Assembly (NCBI GenBank): GCA_964462985.1
Contig: CAYXAA010000004.1
Span: forward strand, 1 to 64,000
Origin: CAYXAA01 sp964462985
GTDB lineage: Bacteria; Pseudomonadota; Alphaproteobacteria; Rhizobiales; Stappiaceae
Length of the DNA stretch: 64,000 nt
Reading direction: 5' to 3'
Shown: in pieces, positions 49,850 through 58,769 of the stretch
Position numbering within the stretch: position 1 is the stretch's first letter
Layout: every line of letters begins with the position of its first letter
Program-made: the position numbers and the translations under genes
The notes under the pieces: model-generated
What the model was told of the DNA's origin: nothing
Seen by the model: the letters and a program-made list of their open reading frames with translations, nothing else
The model's database searches: none

Positions 49850-51003
49850 TAGCCGCGATCCGCGTTTGGCGCAACGTTGCGATACCAGCCCTCGTTGACC
49901 GCCTTCTCCCAGTCTCCGCCCGGGAACACGGGAATCGAGGCCGGGATCAGGTCTGCGTACTTGTCGCGCAGGTCAGACGCAACGTAATCCCATGACACGG
50001 CCGGGAACCCACCGAGCGCGGTGATCACATTGGACTGAACCTCCTCCGTCAGGAGGAAGTCCGCCAGCTTGATCGCCAGTTCCTTATTGGCGGCATTGGT
50101 GGGGATGGTTATGCGGGAAAAATTGCCCGGGAAGCCGAGATCGCTGAGTTGCAGCAGGCCGGTGGTCTCGGGCAGCACACCCTGGCTGATCGCGGAAAGC
50201 GCCTGGTCAGACCACGCCGGAATCATGGTCACGGCCGATTGTGCCAGGAGTTGGATCGATTGAGTGTTGCCTGAAGTGTAGGCGCCCTTGTCCATGAGAT
50301 AGGGGGCGAGATCCTTGAGCACATCCCAGGCCTTGCCGAGCACTTCCTCGCCCTTGGCTTCTGTATAGTTGTCGACCGCGAACAGGGTCGGGTCGTTGCC
50401 GTTTGCGGCGTAGATGGCGCGCCGCACAAAGTTTCCGCCCGAGCCGCCCTTGTCCGGGCGATTGTAAATGAACTCCCCGGGGTTCGCCTTGATCCAGGCG
50501 ATGAGGTCGGGCCAGGTCTTGGGTGCCTCCGACGGGTCGAGCTTAGTGGTGTCGTAGGCGAGCAGCACCTGGCTCCCCCGATAGGGCAGGTTCTGCCCTA
50601 GATCGTCAATCTTGAAGGCCAGCGGATTGATCTTCGAGTAGTTGGAGAGGTTCTCCTTGGAGAAATCGACCCAAAGGCCCTTTTCGAGTGCGCCGACCGG
50701 CTGGCGGGCGTCGAAGCCCTCCAGGAAATCCGCCTGCGGATCGGCGTTGCTCGCCATTGCAGCAAGTGCCCGCTCGGCAATCGCCTGCAGCCCGGCATTG
50801 TCGCCCGCATCGATCAGATTGATGGTGACACCTGGATTGGCGGCCTCGAAGGGCGGCTTGATGTAGTTGGTCCAGAAGTCCGTAACGTTCTGATCAGAGC
50901 TCGTGTACCAGTCGATCCGATTGGGTTCGGCGAAAGCCACGCCCGGCAGCACCGAAGCGCCCGCTATGGCACCGGTCGTCAGTAGGAACTCACGACGATT
51001 CAT
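49849..51003 (-). CDS. ABC transporter extracellular solute-binding protein
   Basis: 384 residues with a Tat-like signal (NRREFLLTTGAIAGASVLPG, cleavage after AFA). The mature fold is the PotD/AfuA-type class: NRIDWYTSSDQNVTDFWTNY, PFEAANPGVTINLIDAG, and APKTWPDLIAWIKANPGEF. Aromatic residues (Trp, Tyr) typical of substrate pockets for polyols, amines or organophosphates are present. It is the first gene of the seven-gene operon, with the promoter in the 250-base gap upstream. By context a glycerophosphodiester or phospho-polyol ligand is likely (inference). Confidence 0.87.
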   Translation of the reverse strand: MNRREFLLTTGAIAGASVLPGVAFAEPNRIDWYTSSDQNVTDFWTNYIKPPFEAANPGVTINLIDAGDNAGLQAIAERALAAMASNADPQADFLEGFDARQPVGALEKGLWVDFSKENLSNYSKINPLAFKIDDLGQNLPYRGSQVLLAYDTTKLDPSEAPKTWPDLIAWIKANPGEFIYNRPDKGGSGGNFVRRAIYAANGNDPTLFAVDNYTEAKGEEVLGKAWDVLKDLAPYLMDKGAYTSGNTQSIQLLAQSAVTMIPAWSDQALSAISQGVLPETTGLLQLSDLGFPGNFSRITIPTNAANKELAIKLADFLLTEEVQSNVITALGGFPAVSWDYVASDLRDKYADLIPASIPVFPGGDWEKAVNEGWYRNVAPNADRG

Positions 51004-51096
51004 TGGCTCTCCTCCCTTTGTCGCGGCCAGCGGTCTCCATTAGCCGTCATTGTTTCCGTTAAGGATTACCCCCCGTCGGATCCAAGGCAAGTCAAA

Positions 51097-51116
51097 AATG
51101 GAGCGAAAAGTCCATT
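51097..51116. promoter_or_regulatory. Inverted repeat upstream of the ABC-GDPD operon
   Basis: AATGGA and TCCATT, perfect six-base arms around an eight-base A-rich spacer, about 95 bases before the binding-protein ATG. A possible repressor site; no regulator gene sits in this locus. Confidence 0.35.
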
Positions 51117-51256
51117 CCGTATCCAAGTAGAACAAATATCTCGCCCGCGCTTCTAGCGCGGAGCCATGACGGGGATATGACAGGGGACCGTTGCCCCACG
51201 GATTTGGCCGGCTTTGAGGCGGTGCATGAACAGGCGTACCGGCTCCAAAGGCGACG

Positions 51257-52108
51257 CTAAACGACAGTCCTCAGGAAGGCGAGATTGCGCTTGGCCAGTT
51301 GGAACGGCGTTTCTGCTGCGTCGTCGGAAAGATCCTGTTCGACGACCACCGGTCCGTCATAGCCCTGGTCTGCGAGGAAACGCATTACGGCCCGAATGTC
51401 CACGACCCCATCGGGAAGAGCCGTCATGACACCGGCACCATAGGACTCCTCGACCGACAACTCGCGGTCAAGGACGCGCTGGCGAACAGCCGCGTTGACA
51501 TTCTTGAGGTGAACGTAGGCTATCCGGCCCCAGATCTTCCGCATGTAGGCGATCGGGTCCTGGTTCCAGAAGGCATGATGGCCGGTGTCGAAGCAAAGGT
51601 CGATGTCCGTCTCCGCCAACAGCCGATCGATCTGACTCTCGAATTGAACAGCCGTGCCGACGTGCGGATGAAATGTCGCCTTCAGACCGAACTCGCCTTC
51701 GATGACAGCCTGTGCTTCGCGCACTGTGGCGACGAGACCCTGCCAGCCTGCTTCGTCCAGCACGCCTTGCCGATCGGACGGGTACCAGTTGCTCTCGTCC
51801 ATGATGACGATGTGGCGCGCGCCGACGTCGCGAAGCAGGGCGCCAAGTTCGCGTAGCGTATCCATCAGGTCGGACGATGATGAGCGGTCGGCGAACGTGT
51901 GAACGTGGGTAGCCCCGATCAGTGTCAGGTTGCGTTCGGCCAGCTCCGTGCGAACGACGTCCGCATCCCTAGGCAGGTATCCGAACGGGCCCAACTCGGT
52001 GCCGCCATAGCCTGCGGCCGCCACCTCATCAAGGTATTGATGCCACGTAAGGGTGTTGCCGGTCGGGTAGTTGATGCCCCACGAGCAGGGTGCATTGGCA
52101 AGAAGCAT
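51257..52108 (-). CDS. Sugar-phosphate isomerase/epimerase-like TIM barrel (IolE-like)
   Basis: 283 residues, xylose-isomerase-like barrel related to IolE (2-keto-myo-inositol dehydratase). Typical opening APCSWGINYP. Metal ligands expected in this family are visible: Glu in VEQDLS near the C-terminus, Asp and His in CFDTGHHAF, His in FHPHVGT, and Glu in GGTELGPFGYLP. It lies 253 bases upstream of the ABC operon on the same strand, probably within the same regulon. A dehydratase or epimerase acting on a keto-inositol would fit the operon. Confidence 0.82.
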   Translation of the reverse strand: MLLANAPCSWGINYPTGNTLTWHQYLDEVAAAGYGGTELGPFGYLPRDADVVRTELAERNLTLIGATHVHTFADRSSSSDLMDTLRELGALLRDVGARHIVIMDESNWYPSDRQGVLDEAGWQGLVATVREAQAVIEGEFGLKATFHPHVGTAVQFESQIDRLLAETDIDLCFDTGHHAFWNQDPIAYMRKIWGRIAYVHLKNVNAAVRQRVLDRELSVEESYGAGVMTALPDGVVDIRAVMRFLADQGYDGPVVVEQDLSDDAAETPFQLAKRNLAFLRTVV

Positions 52109-52408
52109 GTACCGTCGCCTTGTCCGGTTTGATCGTGATTGCGGCTCAATCGGGGGCCGTCGTCAAGGCCCACCCTACATGCTCGTTGTCCCAAACGGCC
52201 AGGCGATGAAGGGCCCATCTGCTTCGAACAGGGGGACATCGGGTGAAATCAGCAGGACGCGATGAGCCGAGGCGTTAGCCCTCCCAACGGGGGAATTTGT
52301 TGCTCTAAACCCGCATCATGCACGGTGTTCTGTCACGAGGCACAGCATGGCCGTGCCACAATGGTCTCGCGACATCGGGGTTCGAACCTGGACGGGAGGG
52401 TCTGACGC
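52109..52408. other. Divergent gap between IolE-like and SLC13-type genes
   Basis: 300 bases without a supported gene. A GGTTCGAACC stretch near 52380 resembles a tRNA T-arm but has no matching acceptor or anticodon stem. Promoters for both neighbours must lie here. Confidence 0.45.
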
Positions 52409-54238
52409 ATGTCACCGATTGCCATGGTGCTAACGCTCCTGGGTGCGGCAGTGGTCATGTTCGCACTGAACCGCCCGCGGATGGACGTGGTTGCGGTGAT
52501 CATGATGGTCGCGCTCCCTCTGACCGGCGTGATCACCATGTCGGAGGCGCTGGTGGGCCTGTCGGACCCGAACATCGTGCTGATCGCCGCCCTGTTCGTG
52601 ATCGGCGAGGCATTGGTGCGCACGGGCGTGGCGCAGCGCCTCGGCGACTGGTTGACCACTCGCGCGGCTGCCAGCGAGGCACGGCTGATCTGTCTGTTGA
52701 TGCTGATTGTCGCGGGGGTCGGCTCGTTCATGTCGTCGACCGGAGTGGTGGCGATTTTCATCCCGATCGTCCTGCGCATTGCCCGCAATGCTCGCATACC
52801 GGCCGGCCGGCTGATGATGCCGCTGTCGATGGCAGCCCTGATCAGCGGAATGATGACCTTGGTCGCGACAGCGCCCAATCTGATCGTCCACTCCGAACTG
52901 ATACGGCAGGGGCACACGGGATTCAGCTTCTTCGCCTTCACCCCCTTCGGCGTGCCAATCCTTGTTCTGGCAATCTTCTACATGCTGGTGGCGCGCCGCT
53001 TTCTGGCACCGGGTCCTGCTCCCGCCGTGCCCGAACGGGCTGCCATCGCCGGCTGGATTACCGACTACGATCTGGCCGGGCGCGAACACCGTCTTCAACT
53101 ACGCCCGGACTCGGACCTGGTGGGTCAGCGGCTCGATGCGCTTGACCTGCGCGCAAGTGCCGGCATCAACATCATCGCCATCGACCGAGGCGGCCGCTTT
53201 CGCCGCGAACTGATCCAGCCGCGCGCCGACACGATCCTGCAGGCGCGCGATATCCTGCTGATTGACCAGCGCCGCCGCGCGGACGACACCGGCTATCTGA
53301 AAACCTTTGCCGAGACCCACGGATTGGTCGCGCTGCCAGTATCGGGTCAATGGTTCGCGGACACGGCCCAAGAGATAGGGATGGCCCAAATCATCGTCCC
53401 ACCGACCTCGCGGCTGATTGGCAAAACCTTGATCGATGCGCGGTTTCGCAGCACCTATGACCTGTCGGTGATCGGCATGAGGCATGGCACCACGCCCGTG
53501 AACCACAGCGTGATCGACGAACCCCTGCGCGCCGGCGATACACTGCTGACGGTAGGCCCCTGGCGGGCGATCCGCAACCTGACCGGCGAACGCCGCGATC
53601 TGGTCCTGCTGGATCTTCCCGCCGAAGCCGACGAGGCCGTGCCAGCCCGTCACCATGCGCCCGTCGCCGTAGGTGTTCTCGCGCTTGTCGTAGTGCTGAT
53701 GGTGTGGGGGATCGTTCCAAATGTCCAGGCGGCGCTGATCGGCTGCCTGCTTCTGGGCTTGTTCCGGTGTATCGATATGGCCGGGGCCTATCGCTCGATC
53801 CATTGGCAAAGCCTGATACTCATTGTCGGAATGCTGCCATTCTCGCTGGCGCTGCAACGCACCGGCGGGGTCGAGATCGCTGCGCAGGCCCTGCTCGGTG
53901 CGCTGGACGGCGCCTCGCCCCGGCTGGTGTTGGCAGTGATCTTTGGCGTCACTGGTGTGCTGGGGTTGTTCATCTCGAACACCGCGACGGCCGTCCTGAT
54001 GGCGCCAGTGGCGCTGGCCGTCGCCCAAGCCCTTGACGCATCGCCCTATCCATTTGCCATGACGGTTGCGCTGGCCGCCTCGGCTGCTTTCATGACGCCG
54101 GTCTCTTCGCCCGTGAACACGCTGGTCGTGGGACCGGGCAATTACCGTTTCAGTGATTTCGTACGGATCGGCGTCCCCTTTGCCTGCATCTGCCTCCTGA
54201 CGACCATCCTGCTCGTGCCCTTGGTTATGCCCTTCTAG
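52409..54238 (+). CDS. SLC13/DASS-family permease with two TrkA_C (RCK_C) domains
   Basis: 609 residues: membrane half (1-200), central cytoplasmic region with two RCK_C domains (about 222-295 and 300-395), second membrane half (415-609). This is the layout of the large SLC13/CitT relatives with internal RCK_C regulatory domains. Ion-substrate motifs are SSTGVVAIFIP in the first half and SNTATAVLMAP in the second (the usual SNT pair, with the first altered to SST). Likely Na+-coupled anion uptake (dicarboxylate, sulfate or similar). GGGAGGG lies eight bases before the ATG. Confidence 0.9.
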   Translation: MSPIAMVLTLLGAAVVMFALNRPRMDVVAVIMMVALPLTGVITMSEALVGLSDPNIVLIAALFVIGEALVRTGVAQRLGDWLTTRAAASEARLICLLMLIVAGVGSFMSSTGVVAIFIPIVLRIARNARIPAGRLMMPLSMAALISGMMTLVATAPNLIVHSELIRQGHTGFSFFAFTPFGVPILVLAIFYMLVARRFLAPGPAPAVPERAAIAGWITDYDLAGREHRLQLRPDSDLVGQRLDALDLRASAGINIIAIDRGGRFRRELIQPRADTILQARDILLIDQRRRADDTGYLKTFAETHGLVALPVSGQWFADTAQEIGMAQIIVPPTSRLIGKTLIDARFRSTYDLSVIGMRHGTTPVNHSVIDEPLRAGDTLLTVGPWRAIRNLTGERRDLVLLDLPAEADEAVPARHHAPVAVGVLALVVVLMVWGIVPNVQAALIGCLLLGLFRCIDMAGAYRSIHWQSLILIVGMLPFSLALQRTGGVEIAAQALLGALDGASPRLVLAVIFGVTGVLGLFISNTATAVLMAPVALAVAQALDASPYPFAMTVALAASAAFMTPVSSPVNTLVVGPGNYRFSDFVRIGVPFACICLLTTILLVPLVMPF

Positions 54239-54348
54239 AAGGCAGTTGGCCAACCTGATCGCTGAGGCGAGAGCCGGCAAGTTCGCCGATGACGCACGGA
54301 GGACGCGTTAGTCGAGATGCCCATTCGGGACGGGCGCATCGCAGCCAT

Positions 54349-55275
54349 TCAGCGGGACGCGATAAAGCGTTCCAGTTTGCCGAGCGTTTGCAGCCCCAGT
54401 TCCACGGCACCGAAGCCCTTGGCCTCCTGGAACTCGGCAGCCGTGGTGAAGACCATACCCAGCGTTACCTTCGTCGCCCCGTTCTGGTCTTCGAACGACG
54501 CCCAAGCGTCGGCGTGTTTCGGCCCGTACTCGCCCCAGAGCAGCGTGTAGCCGATCCTCTCCTCGGGGCTGACCTCGTTGTAGAGATGGTGGTTGGGGTA
54601 GACCGTGCCGTCGGGCCCGATCATATCGAAGACCCATTCGCCGCCCTCTCTCAGGTCGATCCGGTCCGTTCGACAGGAAAAGCCTTCCGGGCCCCACCAT
54701 TGCGGCAGCGTCTCGGGGTTCATCCAGGCCCCCCAGACGAGGGACCGCGGCGCCGGAATTACGCGCTGCAGCACCATGGTTCGTTCAGCCACGCTGGCGA
54801 GATTGTCGAGACCGGCGCCAAAGCCGTCCCGGTAGCCTGCTTCCAGATCCTGCGCCAGCGAGGAGAGTTGCACCGTCACGCTCAGCCGGCTGCGCTCGGT
54901 GGTTTCCGAGATATCCGCCGTCACCAGCGCTGCCGATTGCGTCACGCCCTCGGATGAGATCACCTCGTAGTTCACGCTGCGCCGCATGGGCTGCAAGACC
55001 AGCCAGCCACACTCGCAGCGGATGTCCGGATGACCCTCCTCCTTGCAGAGCCAGACCTCGCGTCCGCCTGACCTGGTGTCGGCCTCGAGGAATTCCACGG
55101 TGACCGACGACGATGGCGCAGCCCAGATCGCCCGCGCAGCCGGGGCGGTCCATACCTCCCACAACACCGCTAAGGGCGCCGCTACCTCCCGCTCGAAGGC
55201 GAGAGTTGCAAAGCGGCCCTTCCCATGATCGGGCACCGCACGTGTCACGCTGTTTGCTGCAAAGTCCTGTGTCAT
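54349..55275 (-). CDS. Double AHSA1/SRPBCC-domain protein
   Basis: 308 residues made of two AHSA1-type domains in tandem: residues 1-155 (EVAAPLAVLWEVWTAP, ending in a helix near DGFGAGLDNL) and 160-308 (VIPAPRSLVWGAWMNPETLPQWWGPEGF, closing with TLGKLERFIASR). AHSA1 proteins are START-like ligand binders, often encoded with ArsR regulators. Here the ArsR gene overlaps by four bases. A fused pair suggests internal duplication, though the two halves are quite different in sequence. Confidence 0.85.
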   Translation of the reverse strand: MTQDFAANSVTRAVPDHGKGRFATLAFEREVAAPLAVLWEVWTAPAARAIWAAPSSSVTVEFLEADTRSGGREVWLCKEEGHPDIRCECGWLVLQPMRRSVNYEVISSEGVTQSAALVTADISETTERSRLSVTVQLSSLAQDLEAGYRDGFGAGLDNLASVAERTMVLQRVIPAPRSLVWGAWMNPETLPQWWGPEGFSCRTDRIDLREGGEWVFDMIGPDGTVYPNHHLYNEVSPEERIGYTLLWGEYGPKHADAWASFEDQNGATKVTLGMVFTTAAEFQEAKGFGAVELGLQTLGKLERFIASR

Positions 55276-55613
55276 TCTTCGCGTTCCTTCATCACACGCA
55301 TCACGAATGCATCCAACCGGTCGAGCCGCGCCTCCCAGATCGCGCGCTGTTCATCGAGCCACTTTCGCGCTGGATCCAAGGCCCCAGGCACGATGGCGCA
55401 GGTGCGAATCCGCCCGTCCTTGGACGTGGTGATCAATCCCGCCTCCTCCAGCACCGAGAGGTGCCGCATCACAGTCGGCAACCGCAGTCCAGTAGGTTCC
55501 GCCAGATCGGTGACCCGTGCCGGCGCTTCGGCGAGCCGAGTGAGGATTGAACGCCGCGTCGGGTCGGCGAGCGCATGGAAGAGCAGCGAGAGATCAGGAT
55601 CATGCTTAGCCAT
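55272..55613 (-). CDS. ArsR-family HTH regulator
   Basis: 113 residues, the typical size. Winged HTH: LLFHALADPTRRSILTRLAEAPARVTDLAEPTGLRLPTVMRHLSVLEEAGLI. The usual metal-site cysteines (CxC) are absent, so this is the non-metal SdpR-like type that accompanies AHSA1 proteins. It overlaps the AHSA1 gene by four bases and likely autoregulates. Confidence 0.88.
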   Translation of the reverse strand: MAKHDPDLSLLFHALADPTRRSILTRLAEAPARVTDLAEPTGLRLPTVMRHLSVLEEAGLITTSKDGRIRTCAIVPGALDPARKWLDEQRAIWEARLDRLDAFVMRVMKEREE

Positions 55614-55665
55614 ATAGCTAACTATCTCCAGATCCGACGACGGCGCAAGAAAAACTTTGCCAACT

Positions 55666-55681
55666 CGCTAAGTTTTTAGCG
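55666..55681. promoter_or_regulatory. Short inverted repeat upstream of the ArsR gene
   Basis: CGCTAA and TTAGCG, with four bases between, about 50 bases before the ArsR ATG. A plausible autoregulatory site, modest in size. Confidence 0.35.
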
Positions 55682-55767
55682 GAGGCCACGGCGGGCTGTG
55701 TTGGCGCGGCCTCTGAGGCGGTGGTTGCTCCAGCAGGATGCGGATCCGCCAGGTTGGAACCTTGTCA

Positions 55768-55802
55768 TTGACGGTACATATTTTGTAACTTAAAAAGTTA
55801 CA
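55768..55802 (+). promoter_or_regulatory. Promoter with overlapping 8+3+8 palindrome upstream of the methyltransferase
   Basis: TTGACG (55768-55773) and a weak TAAAAA -10 (55791-55796) are 17 bases apart. Over the -10 lies TGTAACTT / AAGTTACA (55784-55802), a perfect eight-base inverted repeat with a three-base centre, the look of a TetR- or MerR-type site. It lies about 100 bases before the methyltransferase ATG. Confidence 0.45.
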
Positions 55803-55900
55803 TTATTTGGCTGACCCGGTTACTCATTCGCTCTGCCACACTTTGCGGTAGGCAAGGGCCGGATCGGGTCCCGCGCGGTCCGTTCTTCGAGAGAGGCACC

Positions 55901-56608
55901 ATGAAAATTGAAGCCCAGCCCCATCAAGAGATGTTTCTGAAAAGCTTCGAGGATCCCGCAGCGGTCGCTCGCTATGCCGAAGGGCCGCGCCGCTTCGTAC
56001 CGGGACTGGAGGCGCTTCATCGAATGACGGAGCTGCTGCTGGCGGAGCGTGCCCCTGGAAACGCAAGAGTTCTGGTGCTCGGGGCAGGTGGGGGCAGCGA
56101 ACTAAAGGCACTCGCCGCGGCGCAACCAGGCTGGAGCTTTGTGGGCGTGGATCCCGCAGGCGAGATGCTGAGGCTGGCCGAACGGGTGTTGGGTCCACAC
56201 ATGGACAGGACGGAACTCGTCCAGGGCTATATCGACGACGCACCAGAAGGCCCGTTCGATGCGGCAACTTGTCTGCTGACTCTGCATTTTCTAGACGCGC
56301 CCGAGCGAATTCGGACCGTGCGTGCAATCCATCGCAGGCTCCGGCCCGGCGGGCCCTTCGTGGCTGCCCATTCCAGTTTCCCCCAGGGCGCGGGTGAGCG
56401 CAGTGCGTGGCTCGACCGTTATGCTGCCTATCCGGTCGCAATGGGAGCGGATCCGGCGGAGGTGAACAAGGCTCGCGCTGCCGTCGCAGCCAGCCTGAAC
56501 ACCTTCGCGCCGGAGCAGGACGAGGCGATCCTGCGGGATGGCGGCTTCTCGAACGTCAGCCTCTTTTATGCAGCCTTCACCTGGCGTGGCTGGGTTGCCT
56601 ATGCCTAA
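55901..56608 (+). CDS. Class I SAM-dependent methyltransferase
   Basis: 235 residues. SAM-binding motif I is VLVLGAGGGSE (about residue 57), followed by VGVDPAGEML (motif II with the acidic residue) and FDAATCLLTLHFL (motif IV region). The C-terminal part (LRDGGFSNVSLFYAAFTWRGW) follows the pattern of small-molecule methyltransferases of the UbiE/COQ5-like or Tam group. Substrate unknown. The start ATG at 55901 has GAGAGG upstream. Confidence 0.85.
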   Translation: MKIEAQPHQEMFLKSFEDPAAVARYAEGPRRFVPGLEALHRMTELLLAERAPGNARVLVLGAGGGSELKALAAAQPGWSFVGVDPAGEMLRLAERVLGPHMDRTELVQGYIDDAPEGPFDAATCLLTLHFLDAPERIRTVRAIHRRLRPGGPFVAAHSSFPQGAGERSAWLDRYAAYPVAMGADPAEVNKARAAVAASLNTFAPEQDEAILRDGGFSNVSLFYAAFTWRGWVAYA

Positions 56609-57125
56609 CAGCGTGTCCCCACCCTCTGCCCGCCATGTGCCAGAGGCGAATGGTAGTCGATGAGATGCAATGCGGTCTTCGGCCAGGCCGCCACGCTCTC
56701 TCCCGTGCCGCTCCAAAGTCCTCGTTAAGAGGACGGCCGCAGACGAGCCCCCATCCTTGACGGATGAGCTGTCGGAAGGCGGTTCGGATCGGGCTCATCC
56801 GCCAGTGCCGCAGGCACAACGGTCGATGTGATGCACCATGGGCAACGGGCTGCTGCCTTCGGCAGGATGCGGTTGCAGGAAAGACAGATGCGCTTTGAAT
56901 GGGAAAGTCTCACGTCACGCTCCATCGGTGAGGCGCTGGGCGCCCCAGGAAGGCCGCTGGTCGTCGATGCCCCGGAGCAGATGGGAAGCGGGATTTGGGA
57001 TGAAAGGTCCTGCTCCGGGATTAATCCCGACCGTCCCCGGCAAGCCTCGAGATGAGAACGAATGCGTCCATGCACATGACAGCTACCCAGTCGAAAGCCC
57101 TTGATCACCATTGCTCCTAGCCGCC
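56609..57125. other. Gap without a convincing gene
   Basis: About 520 bases. A minus-strand frame (56725-57111) encodes a CLSC..CPWC pair like a zinc ribbon near 56820-56880 but otherwise has no family similarity and poor coding character; another weakly similar stretch with CISSTTIR sits near 56660. These may be traces of a duplicated, decayed gene. Nothing here is called a gene. Confidence 0.35.
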
Positions 57126-57158
57126 GCCGGCCGCGGCTCCGCGGCTTAAGCGGCCGGC
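57126..57158 (-). terminator. Strong hairpin downstream of the DUF1127 gene
   Basis: GCCGGCCGC and GCGGCCGGC form a perfect nine-base stem (minus-strand reading) 16 bases beyond the DUF1127 stop, with further GC symmetry inside the loop. Little T follows. Confidence 0.5.
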
Positions 57159-57173
57159 TCCATCAGCACACAA

Positions 57174-57458
57174 TCAAGGCTCCTGCCTCATGCAATCGTC
57201 CGGTGACGGGTCCCGGGCCCCGGAACAGGGAGGGACTGCTTCGGACTGAAGCAAGCCTTCGACAACCCTCGGAATGTCGTTCCGCGCAACCCCGATATCC
57301 TCAAGCTGCCAGTCGTTCAGACGCGCCAACGCGGCGATGGCGCGGCTCCTCTGCCAACGCTGGAATGCGCGGCGAAAGAGCAGCGCAACGGCCATCCACG
57401 GCTTCCGGCGCGAAGGACTGTGTCGGACGGTGTTCGTATCGTGCAGAGTTATGGACAT
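57174..57458 (-). CDS. DUF1127 domain protein
   Basis: 94 residues. The C-terminal DUF1127 motif ARLNDWQLEDIGVARNDIPRVVEGL lies at about residues 48-73, with an Arg-rich helix before it (FRRAFQRWQRSRAIAAL). These small proteins in alphaproteobacteria can be regulators of sRNA/phosphate or polar growth; function here is unknown. GGAGGGATGTC precedes the ATG at 57458. The region upstream (N-terminus) is Ser/Thr-rich. Confidence 0.8.
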   Translation of the reverse strand: MSITLHDTNTVRHSPSRRKPWMAVALLFRRAFQRWQRSRAIAALARLNDWQLEDIGVARNDIPRVVEGLLQSEAVPPCSGARDPSPDDCMRQEP

Positions 57459-58325
57459 GACATCCCTCCAATCCACGATGGCCAGTTCTTCTTGCAAATG
57501 ACATCCGCGGGGGAGTCAGCTGGCGCATCGACGACGCTCCCCGGACGCTCGTCAGAGCGGAGGAAGGTGCTTAGCGAGTTGGTCTGATTACGAGAGTGGG
57601 AGCCCCCGAGCCGGCGAACGAACGCATTCGAGCCGCTCGGGGCTACGCAAGCGGCGGGAGGGATGCCGAAACGGCTAAATATTTCTTATGGCAACGAAAA
57701 TCGGTCATGCCATATATATGGCCTTATACACCCACCAGTTCAACCTGCTCGGACCGGATGCGGCCTTTGGACGCTGCCTCGGCAACCGCGGTCGGATCAG
57801 CGCCTGCCAAACGGCCTGTCAGTGCCTGCACATCGTCGCGACGCCACGGAAGCGTCCGCAATACTTTCTCTACGGAGCTTTGCGACGAAGCCGTTCGACG
57901 GCCTGATCAGCCGTCCTGCACACCTTGCGCATGTCATCTCGTTGGCATGAGGCCGTGCCACGGTGGCCCGACACTCCGTTGGATGCCGCATATATTGAAA
58001 GGTTCCGGCTGCCTCTGCTGCCTCCAAGCAGCAAAACGCCGTATCGCCGCCGGCTTGACTCGACGCGCATCAATCATCAAGTATGGTAGCATGAATACTA
58101 TGGCCGAACCGCGTACGAAAATCCATCTCAGGGCGTGTCCCATCGCGGGATCGTAACCCCCGGCTCGGCGCCGTGCGCCCCGAGCCGTGGGGCGATCATT
58201 CAAGTGATCTTGATTTGCCGACAGACCGGCACGATCACAACGGCGCATACTTCCAGAAACTAGCCACATTGGCCTCCGCTGCGGCGATTTTCATGATCGC
58301 CCGTACAAGAAGCATAGGTGCCCGA
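57459..58325. other. Long gap (about 870 bases) without a convincing gene
   Basis: Both strands were read. A minus-strand frame at 57934-58269 contains a membrane-like stretch (RGSAIVFMLPYLMI) downstream of an ATG at 58152, but no ribosome site or homologue is recognised. A plus frame near 57688 is weaker still. The stretch 57670-57725 is noticeably AT-rich (TATATATGGCC) and may hold a promoter. A small unannotated protein here cannot be excluded. Confidence 0.35.
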
Positions 58326-58769
58326 ATGCGGGAGAACACGGAAAACCGGCGCAAGCCGGCCATTGTCATCAGTCAGACGGACTACAGCAGGCTCGACGGG
58401 CTTGCCGCTGCAATTGCTGCAAGGAACGCGGAAGCTGCGGACGAGTTGCAGTCGGAGCTGGACCGGGCGCAGGTCGTTTCGGATGCTGCGCTGCCGGCCA
58501 ATGTCATCCGTATGGGCTCCATCGTCGAATTCGAACCCGATACGGGCCCGGCCAAGGTTGTCAGGCTGGTGTTTCCGGACGAGGCGGATATCGCCGAGGG
58601 TAGGATCTCCATTCTCACTCCGATCGGCACCGCCTTGATCGGGCTGAAGCCTGGACAATCGATCACCTGGCAGGCGCGTGACGGCCGCCAGCACAAGTTG
58701 AAGGTTGTTTCCGTGCGCCAACCCGAGGCCGAGACAGCTGCCGCCTCAGCCGTCGCTGCGGAGCAATAA
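58326..58769 (+). CDS. rnk: Nucleoside diphosphate kinase regulator Rnk-like protein
   Basis: 147 residues. N-terminal coiled segment (DYSRLDGLAAAIAARNAEAADELQSELDRAQVV) then the GreA/GreB-C-like FKBP domain (MGSIVEFEPDTG, VRLVFPDEADI, ISILTPIGTALIGLKPGQSITW). This is the Rnk layout; in E. coli Rnk binds RNA polymerase and affects NDP kinase levels. Start at the ATG 58326 with AGGTG before it; an upstream in-frame start adds unrelated residues. Confidence 0.88.
   Translation: MRENTENRRKPAIVISQTDYSRLDGLAAAIAARNAEAADELQSELDRAQVVSDAALPANVIRMGSIVEFEPDTGPAKVVRLVFPDEADIAEGRISILTPIGTALIGLKPGQSITWQARDGRQHKLKVVSVRQPEAETAAASAVAAEQ

Noticed and set aside
52360..52410. GGTTCGAACC, a tRNA T-arm-like stretch
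   Set aside because: The stem around the loop does not pair beyond two bases and there is no anticodon arm or acceptor stem upstream.
56725..57111. Open frame with a CLSC..CPWC zinc-ribbon-like pair
   Set aside because: No start or ribosome site of quality, rest of frame shows no fold or family; kept only as a note in the gap entry.
57934..58269. Minus-strand frame with a membrane-like stretch
   Set aside because: Could be a small membrane protein from ATG 58152, but there is no ribosome site and no recognised relative; evidence too thin for a gene call.
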